Below are positions 39,431 to 53,054 of a stretch of DNA of 64,000 nt, piece after piece. The stretch is taken from assembly GCA_035771165.1 (NCBI GenBank), contig JAWNZC010000314.1:9576501-9640500 (forward strand), in the 5' to 3' direction. Position 1 is the first letter of the stretch. Each line of letters starts with the position of its first letter. A program made the translations under genes and the position numbers. This DNA comes from Paragorgia papillata (lineage: Eukaryota; Cnidaria; Anthozoa; Scleralcyonacea; Coralliidae). The notes below the pieces were generated by a model, which saw only the letters and a list, made by a program, of their open reading frames with translations, searched no databases and was not told the DNA's origin.

Positions 39431-40085
39431 AAGGCCCCGTTTACACTACAGTAGAGCAAAAGTATCTGGATTCAATTGTTTTTCATCCTCATGGAAATAA
39501 AAAACAATGTGAATCTGGATATTTTTTGCTCTACAGTGTGTATAAAAAAAAATGGAACCTTATTAGAAAATGAATTAGTATTCTGTTCAGACAACCTATT
39601 GTAGTAGTTTGAAAGCCCTAAACACCTATGAGCCACGGATACGTAAAAACACGGTCTTAAGGAAATTAATGCGTGGTGAAAGTATTTAAAAGCTTTTTCT
39701 CTTCCTGTTTAACTTATGTGCTGATTAATTTATAACGCAGCGCTTTTAGGGCTTTCAAACTACTACAATAGGTTGTTTGAACAGAATACTAACTCATTTT
39801 CTAACGTTCCGGTTTTTTTTAATACAGCTAAATCAATTAAGGTTGTCCTGGCCAAAACCAAAAGGTCAAAGCCAAGCGCGAAAAGTACGATGTGAATTAC
39901 TATTTAAATAGCGAAGCACAATTTACTATATTTATAGGCCAAAATCATACAAATAAACCAAACTTGTCGCTCTGGGGATTATTAACGAGCATTTTCGCGC
40001 TTGGCTTTGACCTTTTGGCTTTGGCCAGGACAACCTTAATTGATTTAGTTGTACACACTGTAGTGTAATAAACGGTTAGTAGTCT
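39431..40085. mobile_element. nested foldbacks: one outer and two inner MITEs
   Basis: Outer ends ggccccgtttacactacag and tacacactgtagtgtaataa. Inside, 39545-39825 is a hairpin (ttagaaaatgaattagtatt with its complement; aaactactacaataggttgt). 39838-40047 is another (aaggttgtcctggccaaaac with gttttggccaggacaacctt-type complement). Confidence 0.75.
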
Positions 40086-40134
40086 AAATTAATGGTTAAC
40101 GACGACTTCCTTTAAACAAAATAACTATTTTTGC

Positions 40135-40460
40135 AAAACAAAGAGAATGAATAATTTTTAGTCCCAAGAGCAATCTCAACACCGTCCTCGTTTTTTACAC
40201 AACGCCACTTAGAGCATTTTCCGGCTTCAGGACGACGTCAACGGCCAAAAGACGAGAACTGTTGCTTGAGATTATCTTCAATACGGACACTACAATCATT
40301 TTACCACTATTGGGGCGTTTTGGAAGTCATTAAACTAGCTTTAAATATCAAATATAATAGTCAGTTAACCGTGACGTTTTTCAGTTATAGAATTTATGTT
40401 GCTTTAAGCGCAGTCGTCGTCGTAGCATCTTATTAAAGTCCCTAATGTGTAGGCTCAAGC
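40135..40460. mobile_element. dispersed repeat 'gcgttttggaagtcattaaa', copy 1
   Basis: gagaatgaataatttttagt, accgtcctcgttt, acgacgtcaacgg and cggacactacaatcatttta recur in reverse at 48165-48440, where the element sits in an RTK-A intron. Confidence 0.75.
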
Positions 40461-41324
40461 CTTCACATAAACGCCTTCTAGAATGGCCAGCGTGCTCGTT
40501 GATCCGCTAAACTGTACCCGCTATGTAATACTCAATATATCCCAAAATAGGCAAAATGTTTAATCGCTACATTAAAAACTCGCATAAAAGAAACTGCAGA
40601 TTAAGGACCTCCAGGCTGAAATTTGGCCAATTAAGCACCCAATATATAAGAACCAGTTCAGCTTGACAAATACATGAAGCAGTTTCTTATGCGAAAAATT
40701 ACTAAAGCTCAGAATACACAGGTACAGAGCATGCTTTAAGGGTCCTTGGAAACAGACATCAGAGTGCTAATACTAAATCAATGCCAGAAAAATAGTACCA
40801 TTATAGTACCAATAGTACAAGACATTGTGTGCTGGATATAATAGGGACTCTATAGGATATGTATATAGAATATGTACTTTACTAGGAACAAATGTTTTGC
40901 CCTATAAATAAGAACCTGTTAAAAACCTATCAGCCTGATTTCTTACTACACACTGTAACTAAACACCCAACATATAAGAACCATTTCAGCCTCACTTAGG
41001 GGGAGGAGTTTAAAAACTTGTGTTGAAATATATTGCTATCGTTTGTCTTCAGTGCTGGTTTCAAGCGATATAAACATTACAAAAGAACTTCACAGCGCAA
41101 CAGGAGGGCCTTCCCGCAGGCTATTCACAGCGGGAAGTTTCATAGCTTTGCTCGTATCCATAGTAAAGTATTGTATCAGATTCTATCTTATCTTCAGTGT
41201 ATAACTGCATCATACATATGTAGACACTCCAGCACACCTACTCATGATCACAACAAGAGAAGCACCTAAGGCCTTTCTACAGATACACGCACGTATACAC
41301 ATTATACCTATATGTATGGATTAT
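40461..41324. other. intergenic, with a diverged direct repeat
   Basis: cacccaatatataagaacca at ~40636 and cacccaacatataagaacca at ~40964 are diverged copies. No exon is recognised; the short open frame near 41033 has no supporting features. Confidence 0.4.
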
Positions 41325-42140
41325 ACGGCCTGTGCTAAACGTCGCACAATAAACGAATTTAATTCAGACGAATTTAATTCGAATTAAAGGTGGTCTACAG
41401 TCCGTTCTGCGCATATGCCAAGTGTGGGCTCCAAAATATGACATTCGTAGATAATTACATGAAGTACTCAGCTCAATGTAAACCGTTGGGAACAACATGG
41501 CAAAAAACCAAGCGATTCGGCGAGGATCTATTTCTTTGAAAATGTTTTGTTTTGGGTACAAGTAATGAAGAGGAAGCAAGAAAAGCTTACAATCTTGAAT
41601 AAGGTATCAATATTTTTTTTGTAAATAAAGATGTAAACATTAGTTCCCTACATGCGCAGAACGGACTGTAGACCCCCTTTAACTTCGTCGGTAATGCGAC
41701 GCGTAAATGCGACGTCGAGTTAAACGTCGAAATTCAGTCCAACTTAACTGTTTTTACTTGGGCCCGTCAAGTCTGAAAACAACTTCTTAAAAACATGGCA
41801 CCGAATTGTCACAGACAGAAGAGAAACATTTAATTCGACGCGACGATAATTCGTCGTGTAAAACTCGAACACGCATTATCGTCTGACTCAGACGAATTTA
41901 ATTGCTGAGACGAATCTAATTCGTGTGTTGAATCACCGTGGTCGAATTTAATCGAGTTATACGTTGCAGTTTCGAATAAATTCAAGCAATTAAATTCGTC
42001 TGAAAAAGCCATTTGCACGATGACGTAAAATAGCGTTAGCAAAGCATTCTGGTAGTTGTAGTCACCCCACGCTATTTTACGTCATCGTGCAAATGGCTTA
42101 TTAAATTCGTCTATTGTGCATGCGACGTTTAGCGCAGGCC
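41325..42140. mobile_element. nested MITEs: 'cctgcgctaaacgtcgca' element with two guests
   Basis: Outer ends ggcctgtgctaaacgtcgca and gcgacgtttagcgcaggcct. The first guest, 41391-41683, is the ccgttctgcgcat MITE (relative at 9528-9846). The second, 42010-42105, is a hairpin with ccatttgcacgatgacgtaa ends. Confidence 0.8.
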
Positions 42141-42369
42141 TAAGACAGCATTTTTTGAGTGGGAGGGGAAGTTTATATTCTAAAATCTCTGCACACAACC
42201 AATTTCTCCTTGACGAGTTTTTCCTGGCGAGTTATATTTTCTCGTTGGTCATACCACGTTTCGGGCATGGTTAAGTGTCCTTGTCTATCGCCGCACTCTA
42301 CTTCGAAGTCAACTGCCAGTCTGCCATGAAGTTAGGTTTAATTCGTTGTAGTGGCACTTGTGTGGACAA
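42141..42369. other. intergenic spacer
   Basis: Nothing recognised. Confidence 0.4.
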
Positions 42370-42777
42370 ATACAAGTGATTGTTGTTGTTTGCGATGTTG
42401 GTGGTGTTGGTGTTGTTGTTGTTGGTGGTGGTGGTGGTGGGGGTGGGGTTGGTGGTGTTGATGTTGTTGTTGGTGGTGGTGGTGGTGGTGGTGGTCGTGG
42501 GTGATTGTGGTGGTGATACTGTTGTTGTTGATGGTGGTGGTGTTGTTGCTGCTGCCACTTTTATTGTTGATGGTGGTGGTGATACTGTTGTCGTTGGTGG
42601 TGGTGGTGGTGGTGGTGGTGGTGGTGGTGTTGTTGTTGATGATGATGATGATTATGATCATGATGTTGATGATGCGGTGTGACTATTGTTGTTACTGTTA
42701 TTGTCGTCGTCGTTATTGTTGTTATTGCTGATGACGTTGTTGTTGCTGTTGTGGTTGACGTTCTCGATGTTGTTGTT
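42370..42777. repeat. (GTT/GGT)n triplet microsatellite
   Basis: Imperfect gtt/ggt triplets; frames on either strand are homopolymer-like. Confidence 0.95.
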
Positions 42778-42779
42778 AA

Positions 42780-42990
42780 GACCTATTTACACGATACGAT
42801 TTGTAGTATACGATTGTCATCTTGGTGTATGTAATCAAGTTGTACATGCGTGTCAACATTCGTCATCGAATTATTATGATTCGTTGGTGAATGTTAATAC
42901 GTACGCGTGTACAACTTGATTACATACACCAAGATGACAATCATACACAACAAATCGGATCGTGTAAATCGGATCGGTCTTTACTGCTAT
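42780..42990. mobile_element. foldback element 'cacgatacgatttg'
   Basis: tgtcatcttggtgtatgtaa with tcaagttgtac on the left pairs with gtacaacttgattacataca plus ccaagatgaca on the right; ends tttacacgat/atcgtgtaaat. It lies ~160-370 bp downstream of the RTK-A stop. Confidence 0.75.
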
Positions 42991-43081
42991 TGTTGTTGCT
43001 GTCACCACCCCTGCGCTTTTAATAATTAAAGCTCGATGTATTTTAAACAAACAAGACGTGTAAATTAAACCGGTATTTGTT

Positions 43082-43087
43082 TTTATT
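43082..43087 (-). terminator. candidate polyadenylation signal (AATAAA) of RTK-A
   Basis: A minus-strand AATAAA ~60 bases past the TGA at 43147-43149, well placed for the 3' end. Confidence 0.45.
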
Positions 43088-43146
43088 TTATACATAAAGT
43101 TCATTAAATATTCTACCTTGAACTATTATTAATTATCTGACGCACA

Positions 43147-44169
43147 TCAACATCCTGATGACGTATCGAGTTCCTTGAGCTGATTTGACCAACTATCATA
43201 ACCTGATAAACAACCATCACTTTCACCGGAAGCTTTTGGCACCCGGAGCCCAGTCTCTTCATCCCCCCTTAGTGATAATGACGTCAGAGAATCACTATCA
43301 CTACGTTCATCCCATCTTATGTCTGGCCTTCGACTTGAGATAGGTGTCGCGAGGTTTGTTCCTAATATAACACTGTCTGTATTTTCATCTGGTTCGCCCA
43401 ATCGAGTATCATTGATCTCTGAAACGTCTTTCTGGAGTTGTTTCTGATCTTTAATCCTTGGTCTACGATGTGAAATGAACTCTAAAGGTGCCTCTGGGAC
43501 CGTTTCTACTGATGTAACATCTTCTATATCTTGGTTTCTCGTTGGAGAGACATCGATGTTTGTGAGACTTTCAGTTCGTTCCTCACCTTTTATACTTGGT
43601 CTAAGATCTGAAATAGTGTTGAAAGGTCTCTCTGGGATTGTTTCTAACGTAAGACTCTCTGTAGCATTTTCTGGCTTGCTTACTGAAGGAGTAACATTCG
43701 TTATGACATCTTTGCTAGTTTCACCAGTCTTTTTCTCCGAAGAACTAGCTTTCCCGTTTTTGGAAGATTTTAAAAGCGATTCGTCCGGAGGGTTTTCAGA
43801 CCTACTTTCCCCCTTTTCTTCGTTTCCGCTTATTCCAAGTTTGTTATTCTTCACAGAATCCGGATCGTCTGAAGTGACACTTCCTGTCTTAACATAACCT
43901 TTGTTTACCCGTTCTTTTGTAAAGGCTTCCTCCCGATCTGGTGTTTCTAAAACTTGCATTTTTATCGAATTCCGACCGTCGTTCTCCGAGCGCAGTTCTT
44001 CTTCGATTTTATCAATTTTGCTTGGTGCTGTATTGCTCAAGGATTTTTGGAGTCGTAATTTTCTTCGTCCTGATCCTCTACTGCTGTTACCTTCTTTATC
44101 TTCTTCAGATTTCCTACTTTTTCGTTTACTGCTAAATCTTCGAAAGATTCTTTGAGGCAACGCTTCGTC
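43147..44169 (-). CDS. RTK-A C-terminal tail exon and stop
   Basis: Acceptor cttccag, phase 0, 340 codons to TGA at 43147-43149. It begins basic ([12 protein letters not shown]) like the RTK-B tail, then is Ser/Glu/Asp-rich. About three diverged repeats share the pattern (S)(V/L)ET(V/I)PE.P...IS..RP.IK. Only two tyrosines (KGYVKT and SGYDSW) are present. Confidence 0.85.
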   Translation of the reverse strand, partial: DEALPQRIFRRFSSKRKSRKSEEDKEGNSSRGSGRRKLRLQKSLSNTAPSKIDKIEEELRSENDGRNSIKMQVLETPDREEAFTKERVNKGYVKTGSVTSDDPDSVKNNKLGISGNEEKGESRSENPPDESLLKSSKNGKASSSEKKTGETSKDVITNVTPSVSKPENATESLTLETIPERPFNTISDLRPSIKGEERTESLTNIDVSPTRNQDIEDVTSVETVPEAPLEFISHRRPRIKDQKQLQKDVSEINDTRLGEPDENTDSVILGTNLATPISSRRPDIRWDERSDSDSLTSLSLRGDEETGLRVPKASGESDGCLSGYDSWSNQLKELDTSSGC

Positions 44170-47100
44170 CTGGAAGTAGAAAAATATATTTTGACAAACG
44201 TCTAAAGATAAAGGATAAAGGACTGGGGCTAATCATCCTTACTTGCAACCTGGCCTTGTCGAAGGGATATCAAAGGCGCTCCAGGCGGCCGCCATACGAC
44301 ACAGTTCAGACCACGGATCACAGCTAAGATGTTAGGTGTTGATTTTATGGAGGGAGGAAAACCGGAGAACCCGGCGAAAAACCCTCGAAGCGCAGGAGAG
44401 TTCAACTATAACTCTACTCACATGAGTTCCAAACTAGACAACGGGGGTCATTCCCAAGCGGTCACCCATCCAAGTACTAACCCCGTCTAACCGGGCTTAA
44501 CTTTTTGGTGAAAGGCAGCGCGCTAATAACACATGCCACGTCTATTGAATTAATTACCGTACGTGCTCCATAACTCGATGGAGCACGGTAATTTCAAACA
44601 TAATGAGAAACTCATTTTTAATCAGCGAAATAGATATTGTTTTCCGTTGTTTTGTGTCTGATTCTCTGTTATAAAAGAAATGGTTCATAGTTTGGCGTGC
44701 TCCATCGAGTTATGGACGCACTTGGGAAGTTGGGAGAGCACTAAAAAATATATCGCCTCGATCAACTCTTACGCTTTTTTTGTGCTTTCCCAACTTCCCG
44801 CGTGCATCCATAATTCGATGGAGCACGCCAAACCATGAACCATTTCTTAACTGGGCGGCATGTGACTTTCAAGCCTTATGTATTTTACTCTAGCTAACGT
44901 ACGCCAGACGATTTTACTAGCTCGTCAATTGGAAAATCCAGGGACGGACAGGGGTTAAATTTAGCCTACTCCACAGGCAACTGATGTGTTTTTTAGTTAT
45001 GTGGGCACTCAGATTTTTTCCAGTCAAAAAGAGCTTTCCGAAAGCTGTATAGCAAAGTACGAGATTGCAACGCGATTCAATGCATATTTGGCCGAGTACA
45101 AGACTGGGGAGAAGCTATAAAACTCAGACCTTCTACTCGGTCAAATATGCATTGCAATCTCGTACTTTGATCGTACGTCTCTCTGAAAGCTCTTTTTGAC
45201 TGGCAAAAAATTATACCCTGCGGGCAGAGCCTTCTTTTCTTTATTTCTTCGCTGCATGGGAGAGAAGAAGAAAAGAAGGCTCTGCTGTATTGCCCATGCA
45301 TGTCATTTGCTTGGTTACAATCTCTAACCCAGTCCAAATCAGAGCAGAAAACAAAACAAAACAAAACAAAACAAAACAAAACAAAACAAAAAAAAGACAA
45401 GAACCGGTTAAACGGGTCTTAAACGTGTTACTTGGTCTTAAATCTTACAGCAGAGCCTTCTTTTCTTCCTCTCTTTCAGCGAAGAAATATTAAGGAAAAG
45501 AAGGCTCTGCTCGCAAGGTAGCAAAAAATCTGAGTGCATGCCCACATAACTAAGAAGACACATCAGTTGCCCGCGGAGGAGACTAGGTTAAATTGTTCAT
45601 TTAGTATAAGTAGTCATTACCTTTCGCATCTCCTGGTCGTATAAGATTTCGATTTCTCTTATGAGGTTTTCAAATAATGGTCGATTGGACGGAGTCGTTT
45701 CCCAGCATTTCCGCATAATGTGGTAACTATAGATAGACATAAGGAATACTGGTTAAATACCGAAGTATGGATGAATGGATGGATGGATGGATGGATGGAT
45801 GGATGGATGGATGGATGGATGGATGGATGGATGGATGGATGGATGGATGGATAGATAGATGGGTGAATGAAAGGAAGGAATGAAAGACGAACGAACAAAC
45901 CAAAAAAACTGATGGAGAGATAGAAGTATATATGGTCGTACAGACGGACTTGCGGACGTAAGAATAAAAAAATATCAATCAATCCATCCATCCGTCAATA
46001 TAGCTTTTCGTGTAGGTCCTGTTCCATTTGAAAAGACTTGTTTAAAAACTAAAAATTGTATCTAACTGAATACTTACTAGTCTTTAGGACAACTTTTTGG
46101 TCGCTTCATAATTCTTCCAGACTTTATGTAGTTCAGCAGCTGAGTATGATCCAGAATATTATTGTAAGGAACACGACCTGAATACAAAAATAAAAACACA
46201 AAAAAATGAACGAGTCTTATTGGTCTTTATACTATATTATCTTTTTTAAAAACTATTTAGATCATAAACTTTTTAAATTTATCAGGGCTCCTAAGGATAA
46301 AAGTATGTTGTATACTGAGTGGTACCCTGACAAAGTAAAGTTTGATTTGATTATAACCAATCTGAGTTGCATCCGAAGAAAACTCAGCTATATAGCAAAG
46401 CATCTTATTTCTTTAACATCTCTTCTCTAAAATCATTCGAATGCTAGCTTTACGTCAAGTTTAGCTTTACGTTGTTGAATTAAACTTATTTTCTTACCAT
46501 CAGTAATTATTTCCCATAACAGTATTCCAAAGGACCAACTGTAAATCAAATTCAAAAGCTTATTAATGACAGAAGATAACACAAAAGAAATATTTTTTAA
46601 TTGGTGTATTATATTGAAGACACAGTTCGTAATCACGCGTTCTGCGTCGGGATAAAATTTCTTTCAATTTATAACACCTGGTTAAGGCCGCAGGATCAGT
46701 TGCATTTATATTGAATTACATACTGAATTACTCAGCTACACGCGTAAAAACGCACAGCCTGTTGCAAGTTGTCAACAGGCGTGAACAATGCTGTGCTGCA
46801 CCCTGTGAACAGTGTTGTCAACAGTGCTGTTCATGCCTGTTCGAACAACATTGTTCACGGATGATGAATCAACAGGCGTGAACAATGCTGTTCTAACAGT
46901 GTTTATCATGCCTGATAACAATCCTGTTTTTACTGTGCCAACAGACGTGATGTTATCAGTATTGTTTCTTTATTTCGTGATCACTCTCATGTTTAGATTT
47001 CGTGATTTCGATGTTACGTAGAACGCGTCATTTTGATACGCAGTCGAGACTACGAACTTGCTTCTTGTGAAAGACACGCTTGGAATTACTTCTTGTGAAA

Positions 47101-49048
47101 GACACGCTTGGAATTACTTTGGCTATAAACTCATAAGATAAGATTGTTCGTTTTTGAAGCCGTTCAAAAAAAAAGAAGAATTGATCAAATTGAATAGATG
47201 TTCAAGGAATATTTTTCTACAAGAATATATGCATTTGGAATTCAACTGTAATAAGTAAATAAAACGCAAAATAAGTCTTAACAAACTTACACATCACTTT
47301 GTGTGGTATATATAAATGATTCTAAAGATTCAATTGCCATCCAGCGAACTGGTAGAAAACCCTTTATAAGAAATCAACATATTTGATATTGATATTGATA
47401 TTTGAACTTTATACTAGAACATTAACGTTTTATGATGCATGCAGTTGCAGTGTAATAATACTTACTTCAGTATCTTTGCGATAAATCTGCTGTACATAAA
47501 CATCTCTTGCCATTCCAAAATCAGAAATCTTTGCCATCCATTTCTCATCTAGGAGCACATTTCTGGCCGCAACATCTCTGTGAATAATCTGAAAAATAAT
47601 TAAAAAAATAAGCCATATTTTGGGGGAGAATTGCAGGCTAATTCGTTTCTGTGCTTTGAAAATGTTGTCGATTCTCCAGTTCCCCTCCCCTTTTTCTTCG
47701 ATTCGTCTTCCGCCTCTCTAATATAAACATCAAAAAAGCGACTTCATTTATTAGGTGTAACATACGACGGTGTTTTGGATACTGATATGTCAATGGCCCT
47801 CAACCCTTCATGAGAAATGTAACTAGTTCGTAACTAATTGGGGAAACTATGGTGTTGATTTTTTGGAAAGAGGAAACTTTTTATTTTCGTTTTCAAATTT
47901 TATTTTATTTTTATGTTTATTTTTATTTTCATTTTTATTTTCACTTTTACTTTCACTTTCACTTTTACTTTCATTTATTTTTTTATTTTTATTTTACGGT
48001 GTACTCTGCATAATGAAGAGCGTTGACGTAAAACTTCAATATTTCATTCTCAAACATCTCGACAGTATTATGGACTTTAAGATGCTAGGACGACGACGGC
48101 GGTTAAAAAGCAAGATACGTTTTACAATTTAAAGAAGTCACGGTTAACTGACTATTATATTTGATATTTGAAGCTAGTTTAATGACTTCCAAAACGCCCC
48201 AGTATTGCTAAAATGATTGTAGTGTCCGTATTGAAGTCAATATTAAGCAACAATTGTCATCTTTTCGCCGTTGACGTCGTCCTGAAGAAGTGAAAATGCT
48301 CTAAGTGGCGTTGTATAAAGAACGAGGACCGTGTTGAGATTACTCCAGGGACTAAAAATTATTCATTCTCTTTGTTTTGCAACTAGAATTCTTTTGTTGA
48401 AAAGACGTCGTCGTTGAGGTTTACGCCGTAGATCTTAAAGTCCCTATAATGAACGTTCTAGACGTAGTCCTTTTAGGATTACCCTACCTTATGTTTGGCC
48501 AAGTGGGCCATTCCATTACAAATCTCTATTGCTTTATTCAGTTTCCAATAGTATTGAATAGAGGGTTTTGGAGCTTTGGGGAAAATATTGACATATTCTG
48601 GTTTGGGATCAGACCGTGTCTGGTTTCGGTGAAGATACTTCAATAAATTGCCATTGGCACAGTATTCGACAGCGACAAACAGAGGACCTGAAATAAAATG
48701 AAAATGTATGAATTGTTATTGTTTACTTGCATTCAATAGACACTCGAGAGACTTAGAAATGAAGAGATAAGAATGACAGCTGAGATAACATCTATAGTGG
48801 AGAAAGCCCAGGAAGCGAGGCTTCGATGGTATGGTCATGTTGTAAGGAGAGAGGACGAAGACACGATTAAGCGGGCATGGAAACAACCAGTAGAAGGGAG
48901 AAGATCGAGGGGTAGACAAAGAATAAGATGGAAGGATGTGGTGAGGAGGGATATGAGAGAAAGAGGCCTAAATGAAGATGACACAATGGATAGAAATTTC
49001 TGGAGACAGCATGTTAGAGTGGCCGACCCTTAATTGATGGGACAAGGC

Positions 49049-49079
<31 letters not shown>

Positions 49080-52000
49080 AACAACAACAACAACAACAAC
49101 AACAACAAAAAAAAGAAGAAGAGGAAGATTCCTTTCCACTCTACTTCCCTCTTTTCCACTCCACGCCACTCTACTTCCCTTCATTCCACTCCAATACAAT
49201 ACACTCTACTCCTTTTTATTTTAATTCACTTCACTCGTTTCCACTCCACTTCCCTCTTTACTTCACTCCACTCCTTTAAACTCTGCTTCCGTTCACTCCA
49301 ATCTACTCAACTTCTCTCTTGTCCACTCCACTTTTCCCCTCTTCCCTCCACTATTCTCCACTCCGCTCTACTTCACTCCAATCCACTCTACTCTTTCCAT
49401 ATTACTTCTTTCTATACCATCATTAGATGTGGTCCCGCCAATCAGGTTAACAATATTTTGATGCGGATAAGGAACAAGACTTGCAAGCATTTCTAATTCA
49501 TCAAACAGTTCCTTCTCGTCGGAAAAAGATCCTCCACCTGCGGTTAAAAAGAATATTTAAGTCAATTTTGAACGAGAAGCCAAAGCCGATTATTTATGTA
49601 TTTATTTATTTATTTGTTTGTTTTAATTATCTATTTATTTGTTTATTTATTTATTTGTTTATATATAAGCCTCATTAATAATTCACAAGGAAAATTTAAA
49701 AGAAATTAATATTTAACCAGTGTCTTTATAGTATGATATAAACCCCATTAACCTGCATATAAATGTGATATAGACACTGATGTTTTATTAATCAGGTCTA
49801 TATCACATATATAGACACTTGTCTCTTAACCATCTCGACAAGGGTACGCTCGTATCGCCCCCATACATAAGGGTTAGAGAATGGTCACGTGTGCTCTTTG
49901 GGATATAGAGTCCCAAGAATTAGATAGAAGGCTTTCGACATTCGGTAATTGACTTGCTTTGTTATAACCTTAGGTAACTTTATGATGATTTAGAAGTTAT
50001 TTCAAAACCTCGTCATCATGCTTTATCCATAGATATATAATGGAGGCGGAACTGGATAGGAAACTTAAAACGATGTTACGAAACCGGAAACGATGTTTGC
50101 ACAACTTGCTATGGTAATTATATACTTATAAACGGCCAATGCACCTAACGGATGGTCCCACATGGCCAGGATCAGCTATTGCTGAAATTAAACAATAGTG
50201 TAATATACTTAAGTTTAGTTGTGTCTGATGTTAGCCATGTGGGACCAGCCGTTACGTGCATATTAGCCACTTATAAGTGTATAATTACCGTAGCAAGTTG
50301 TGCAAACATCGTTTCCGGTTGCAGTTCCCCCCATTATCTATGCTTTATGATAATTTAAGCACTCTGACTTGGTTTTTAAATATTACTTATATATGTTTCT
50401 ATCTACCAATACCTTTTACCATCTTAACTGCGACAACAGTTTCTTTTCCGTCTTTTGACAAAACAGCCTTTTCCACTCGACCAAAGTTCCCCTTACCAAG
50501 AACCTCACCTACAAACTCTAAGTTCTCTCTTGCAATCTCCAGATGCTCAGCAACATTAAGACTTCGTGTGTTTGGTCGCACAACATTTGGCTTTAAGCCC
50601 GCTCCTTTCAGCTTGTAATGGTGATTTGGCATTGAAGCTACAGAATCTAGTCTTCCGTCAAGGGTTGAAGGACCGTCGCCAAAAGATGTTCCAGAATTCA
50701 AACGCCTGGCGTGCGTGCTCTGTTATAGCGAAAACAAATACTTCATTCATTATTTGGCTTATCTAACACATTAGGGGTGTTGGTAGCACAGTGGTTAGCG
50801 CATTTGCCTTTCACCTCTGCGATTCAATTCTTGCTTGAGGTAGTTATCTGTTGAATGCTTAACTTTGGCCGCATGTGAGAAGTAATAGATCAAACACGAG
50901 TTTGAGTGTTTCATCAGGTGTTCCAAACACGAGAAAATAAATGGAAACCTAGAGTGTAGCCCCGAGGTACGCCCCGAGGTTTTTATTGTTTTCGAGTGTT
51001 TGGAGTCCCCTGATGAAACACGATAAACGAGTGTTTGATCTTGCTTCGCAAACGGGTATTTGCATCGCGATTTGCGGTGTTTTCTTCATTGATTTCAATA
51101 TGCAGATTAAGAAATGTGATCCAGTTCACTAGGAATAGGAAGTTTCCTACATGTTTTCATTGGATATCAAAACTCATGCATGTCATGTGGTATACATTCA
51201 TGGATTGGCTACGATAACCATGAATTATAAAGGAGTTGAGAAGAGTGCTTCCAGTTTGACTCTATATCAAACATCACAGGTTTCCTCCGGGTACTTTGGT
51301 TTTCTCCTGTAGTAACACTGGAATAACGAGAGATGCACGACCCTTACTTGACCTCTAGGGAGGACAGCATTTATTCATGCATCTATCCATCCACCCTCCC
51401 ATCCATCCTTCAATCAATCCATCCATTCTCCATTTGTTTTTATATATTAAGGTTTTCAGACTTACTCTTCCTTGAATTGCTTCTTTTAGTTTTCTTCGGT
51501 AAAGGAAAGACAGTAGGAGTAACAACAGCACAACAAACGTAGCAACGCTGACTGGAACTACAATCGTTATGGTAACGTTGTCCGACGTTTTCACTTGGGA
51601 GAGAAAAGGTAAGCTGAGTATTAGTAAGCGACGTAATATCCCACACACACACTCGGCAGAGTGTTTCATCAGAATATCCAAACACTTTGAACCTTTTCTA
51701 CGTTAGTATAGTGTTTTCAGCTTGAAGTTAATAAAGTCTCGTTTGTTTTGCTGTACAAACTGTCGTAAGTAGTGAAACTCAGAAAACTCCGAGCTCCAAA
51801 CGTGACTCAAACTCACAATCTTCCATTTACTAGCCGGACCGTGTAACCATTAAGCAACTGGAACTCCGAGTTTAACAACGTGCGACTTACCTTGTACAGC
51901 AAAAACAAACGAAACTCTACTTTGAAGTAACGAAAAGCAGGATTGGACTGGCCATTGTTATATTTTGCCATAGAACAATGGTTCAGTATTGTAGAACAAT

Positions 52001-52756
52001 GGCACAAGCCGGTCCAAGCCTGAATCGATATCACTTAATGGGGTAGCTGTTTACATGGGAGATGGGACAAGTAAGCAGGACAGGATGAATCCCGGGTTTT
52101 GTATGAGAATGTTTTCAGGCGGACCATAACAGGGAAATAAATAGAATTTGACGTATTATAAAGAGCTTCTGTTCTATAATTTGTATCCGGAATAAACAGC
52201 TTAAGAATCAGAATAAATACTAGAAATGGTGCGTCATATCGTCCCAGTTTGGCGGGACAGAGCATTTATATGGCGAAAACGGTCTCTCTCAATCGAGGAT
52301 CCCGCGGTTAGGCGGGACGGGATAAAAAATGTCCCGGCAAACATTCTCCATATTAATATAAACGAAAGAGATCAATAGAGGGAAAATCGATGCGATCGCG
52401 CTTAACGTCCCGTCCGGGCAAACGTCCCGTCCCAACTTCCATGTAAACAACCCCTTGAGGAAAACGCAAATAAATTTTTTAAAGCTTTCAACATACGTGA
52501 ACTTTTGGGAATCAAACACTCTTCTATGGTCTTTGTTTCTGTTGTTGCTGTAATTTTAGTAACTGGGCAAGGTTCGCAACGTATAGCAGCAGAAAGATTC
52601 TGGTATGTGTTAAGAGGACAGGATTCGCACTTTTCCGCCGTTCTGTTATAAAACTCGCCAGGTCTGCACGCTAAAATGCAAAGAAAAAAGAAAGTTGCAC
52701 TCTAAAGCTCAGAAGGATTTTCTGATTTTATATACACATTATACCTATACCTACAT

Positions 52757-52790
<34 letters not shown>

Positions 52791-52907
52791 CTGTCTTTCT
52801 GTTTGTTTGTTTGTTTGTTTGTTTGTTTGTTTGTTTGTTTGTTTGTTTGTTTGTTTGTCTGTGCGTCCGTTCGTCCGTCCGTCCGTCCGTCCGTCCGTCC
52901 GTCCGCC

Positions 52908-52946
<39 letters not shown>

Positions 52947-52973
52947 TTTCTTACCTATCTAAACACCTACACC

Positions 52974-53054
<81 letters not shown>

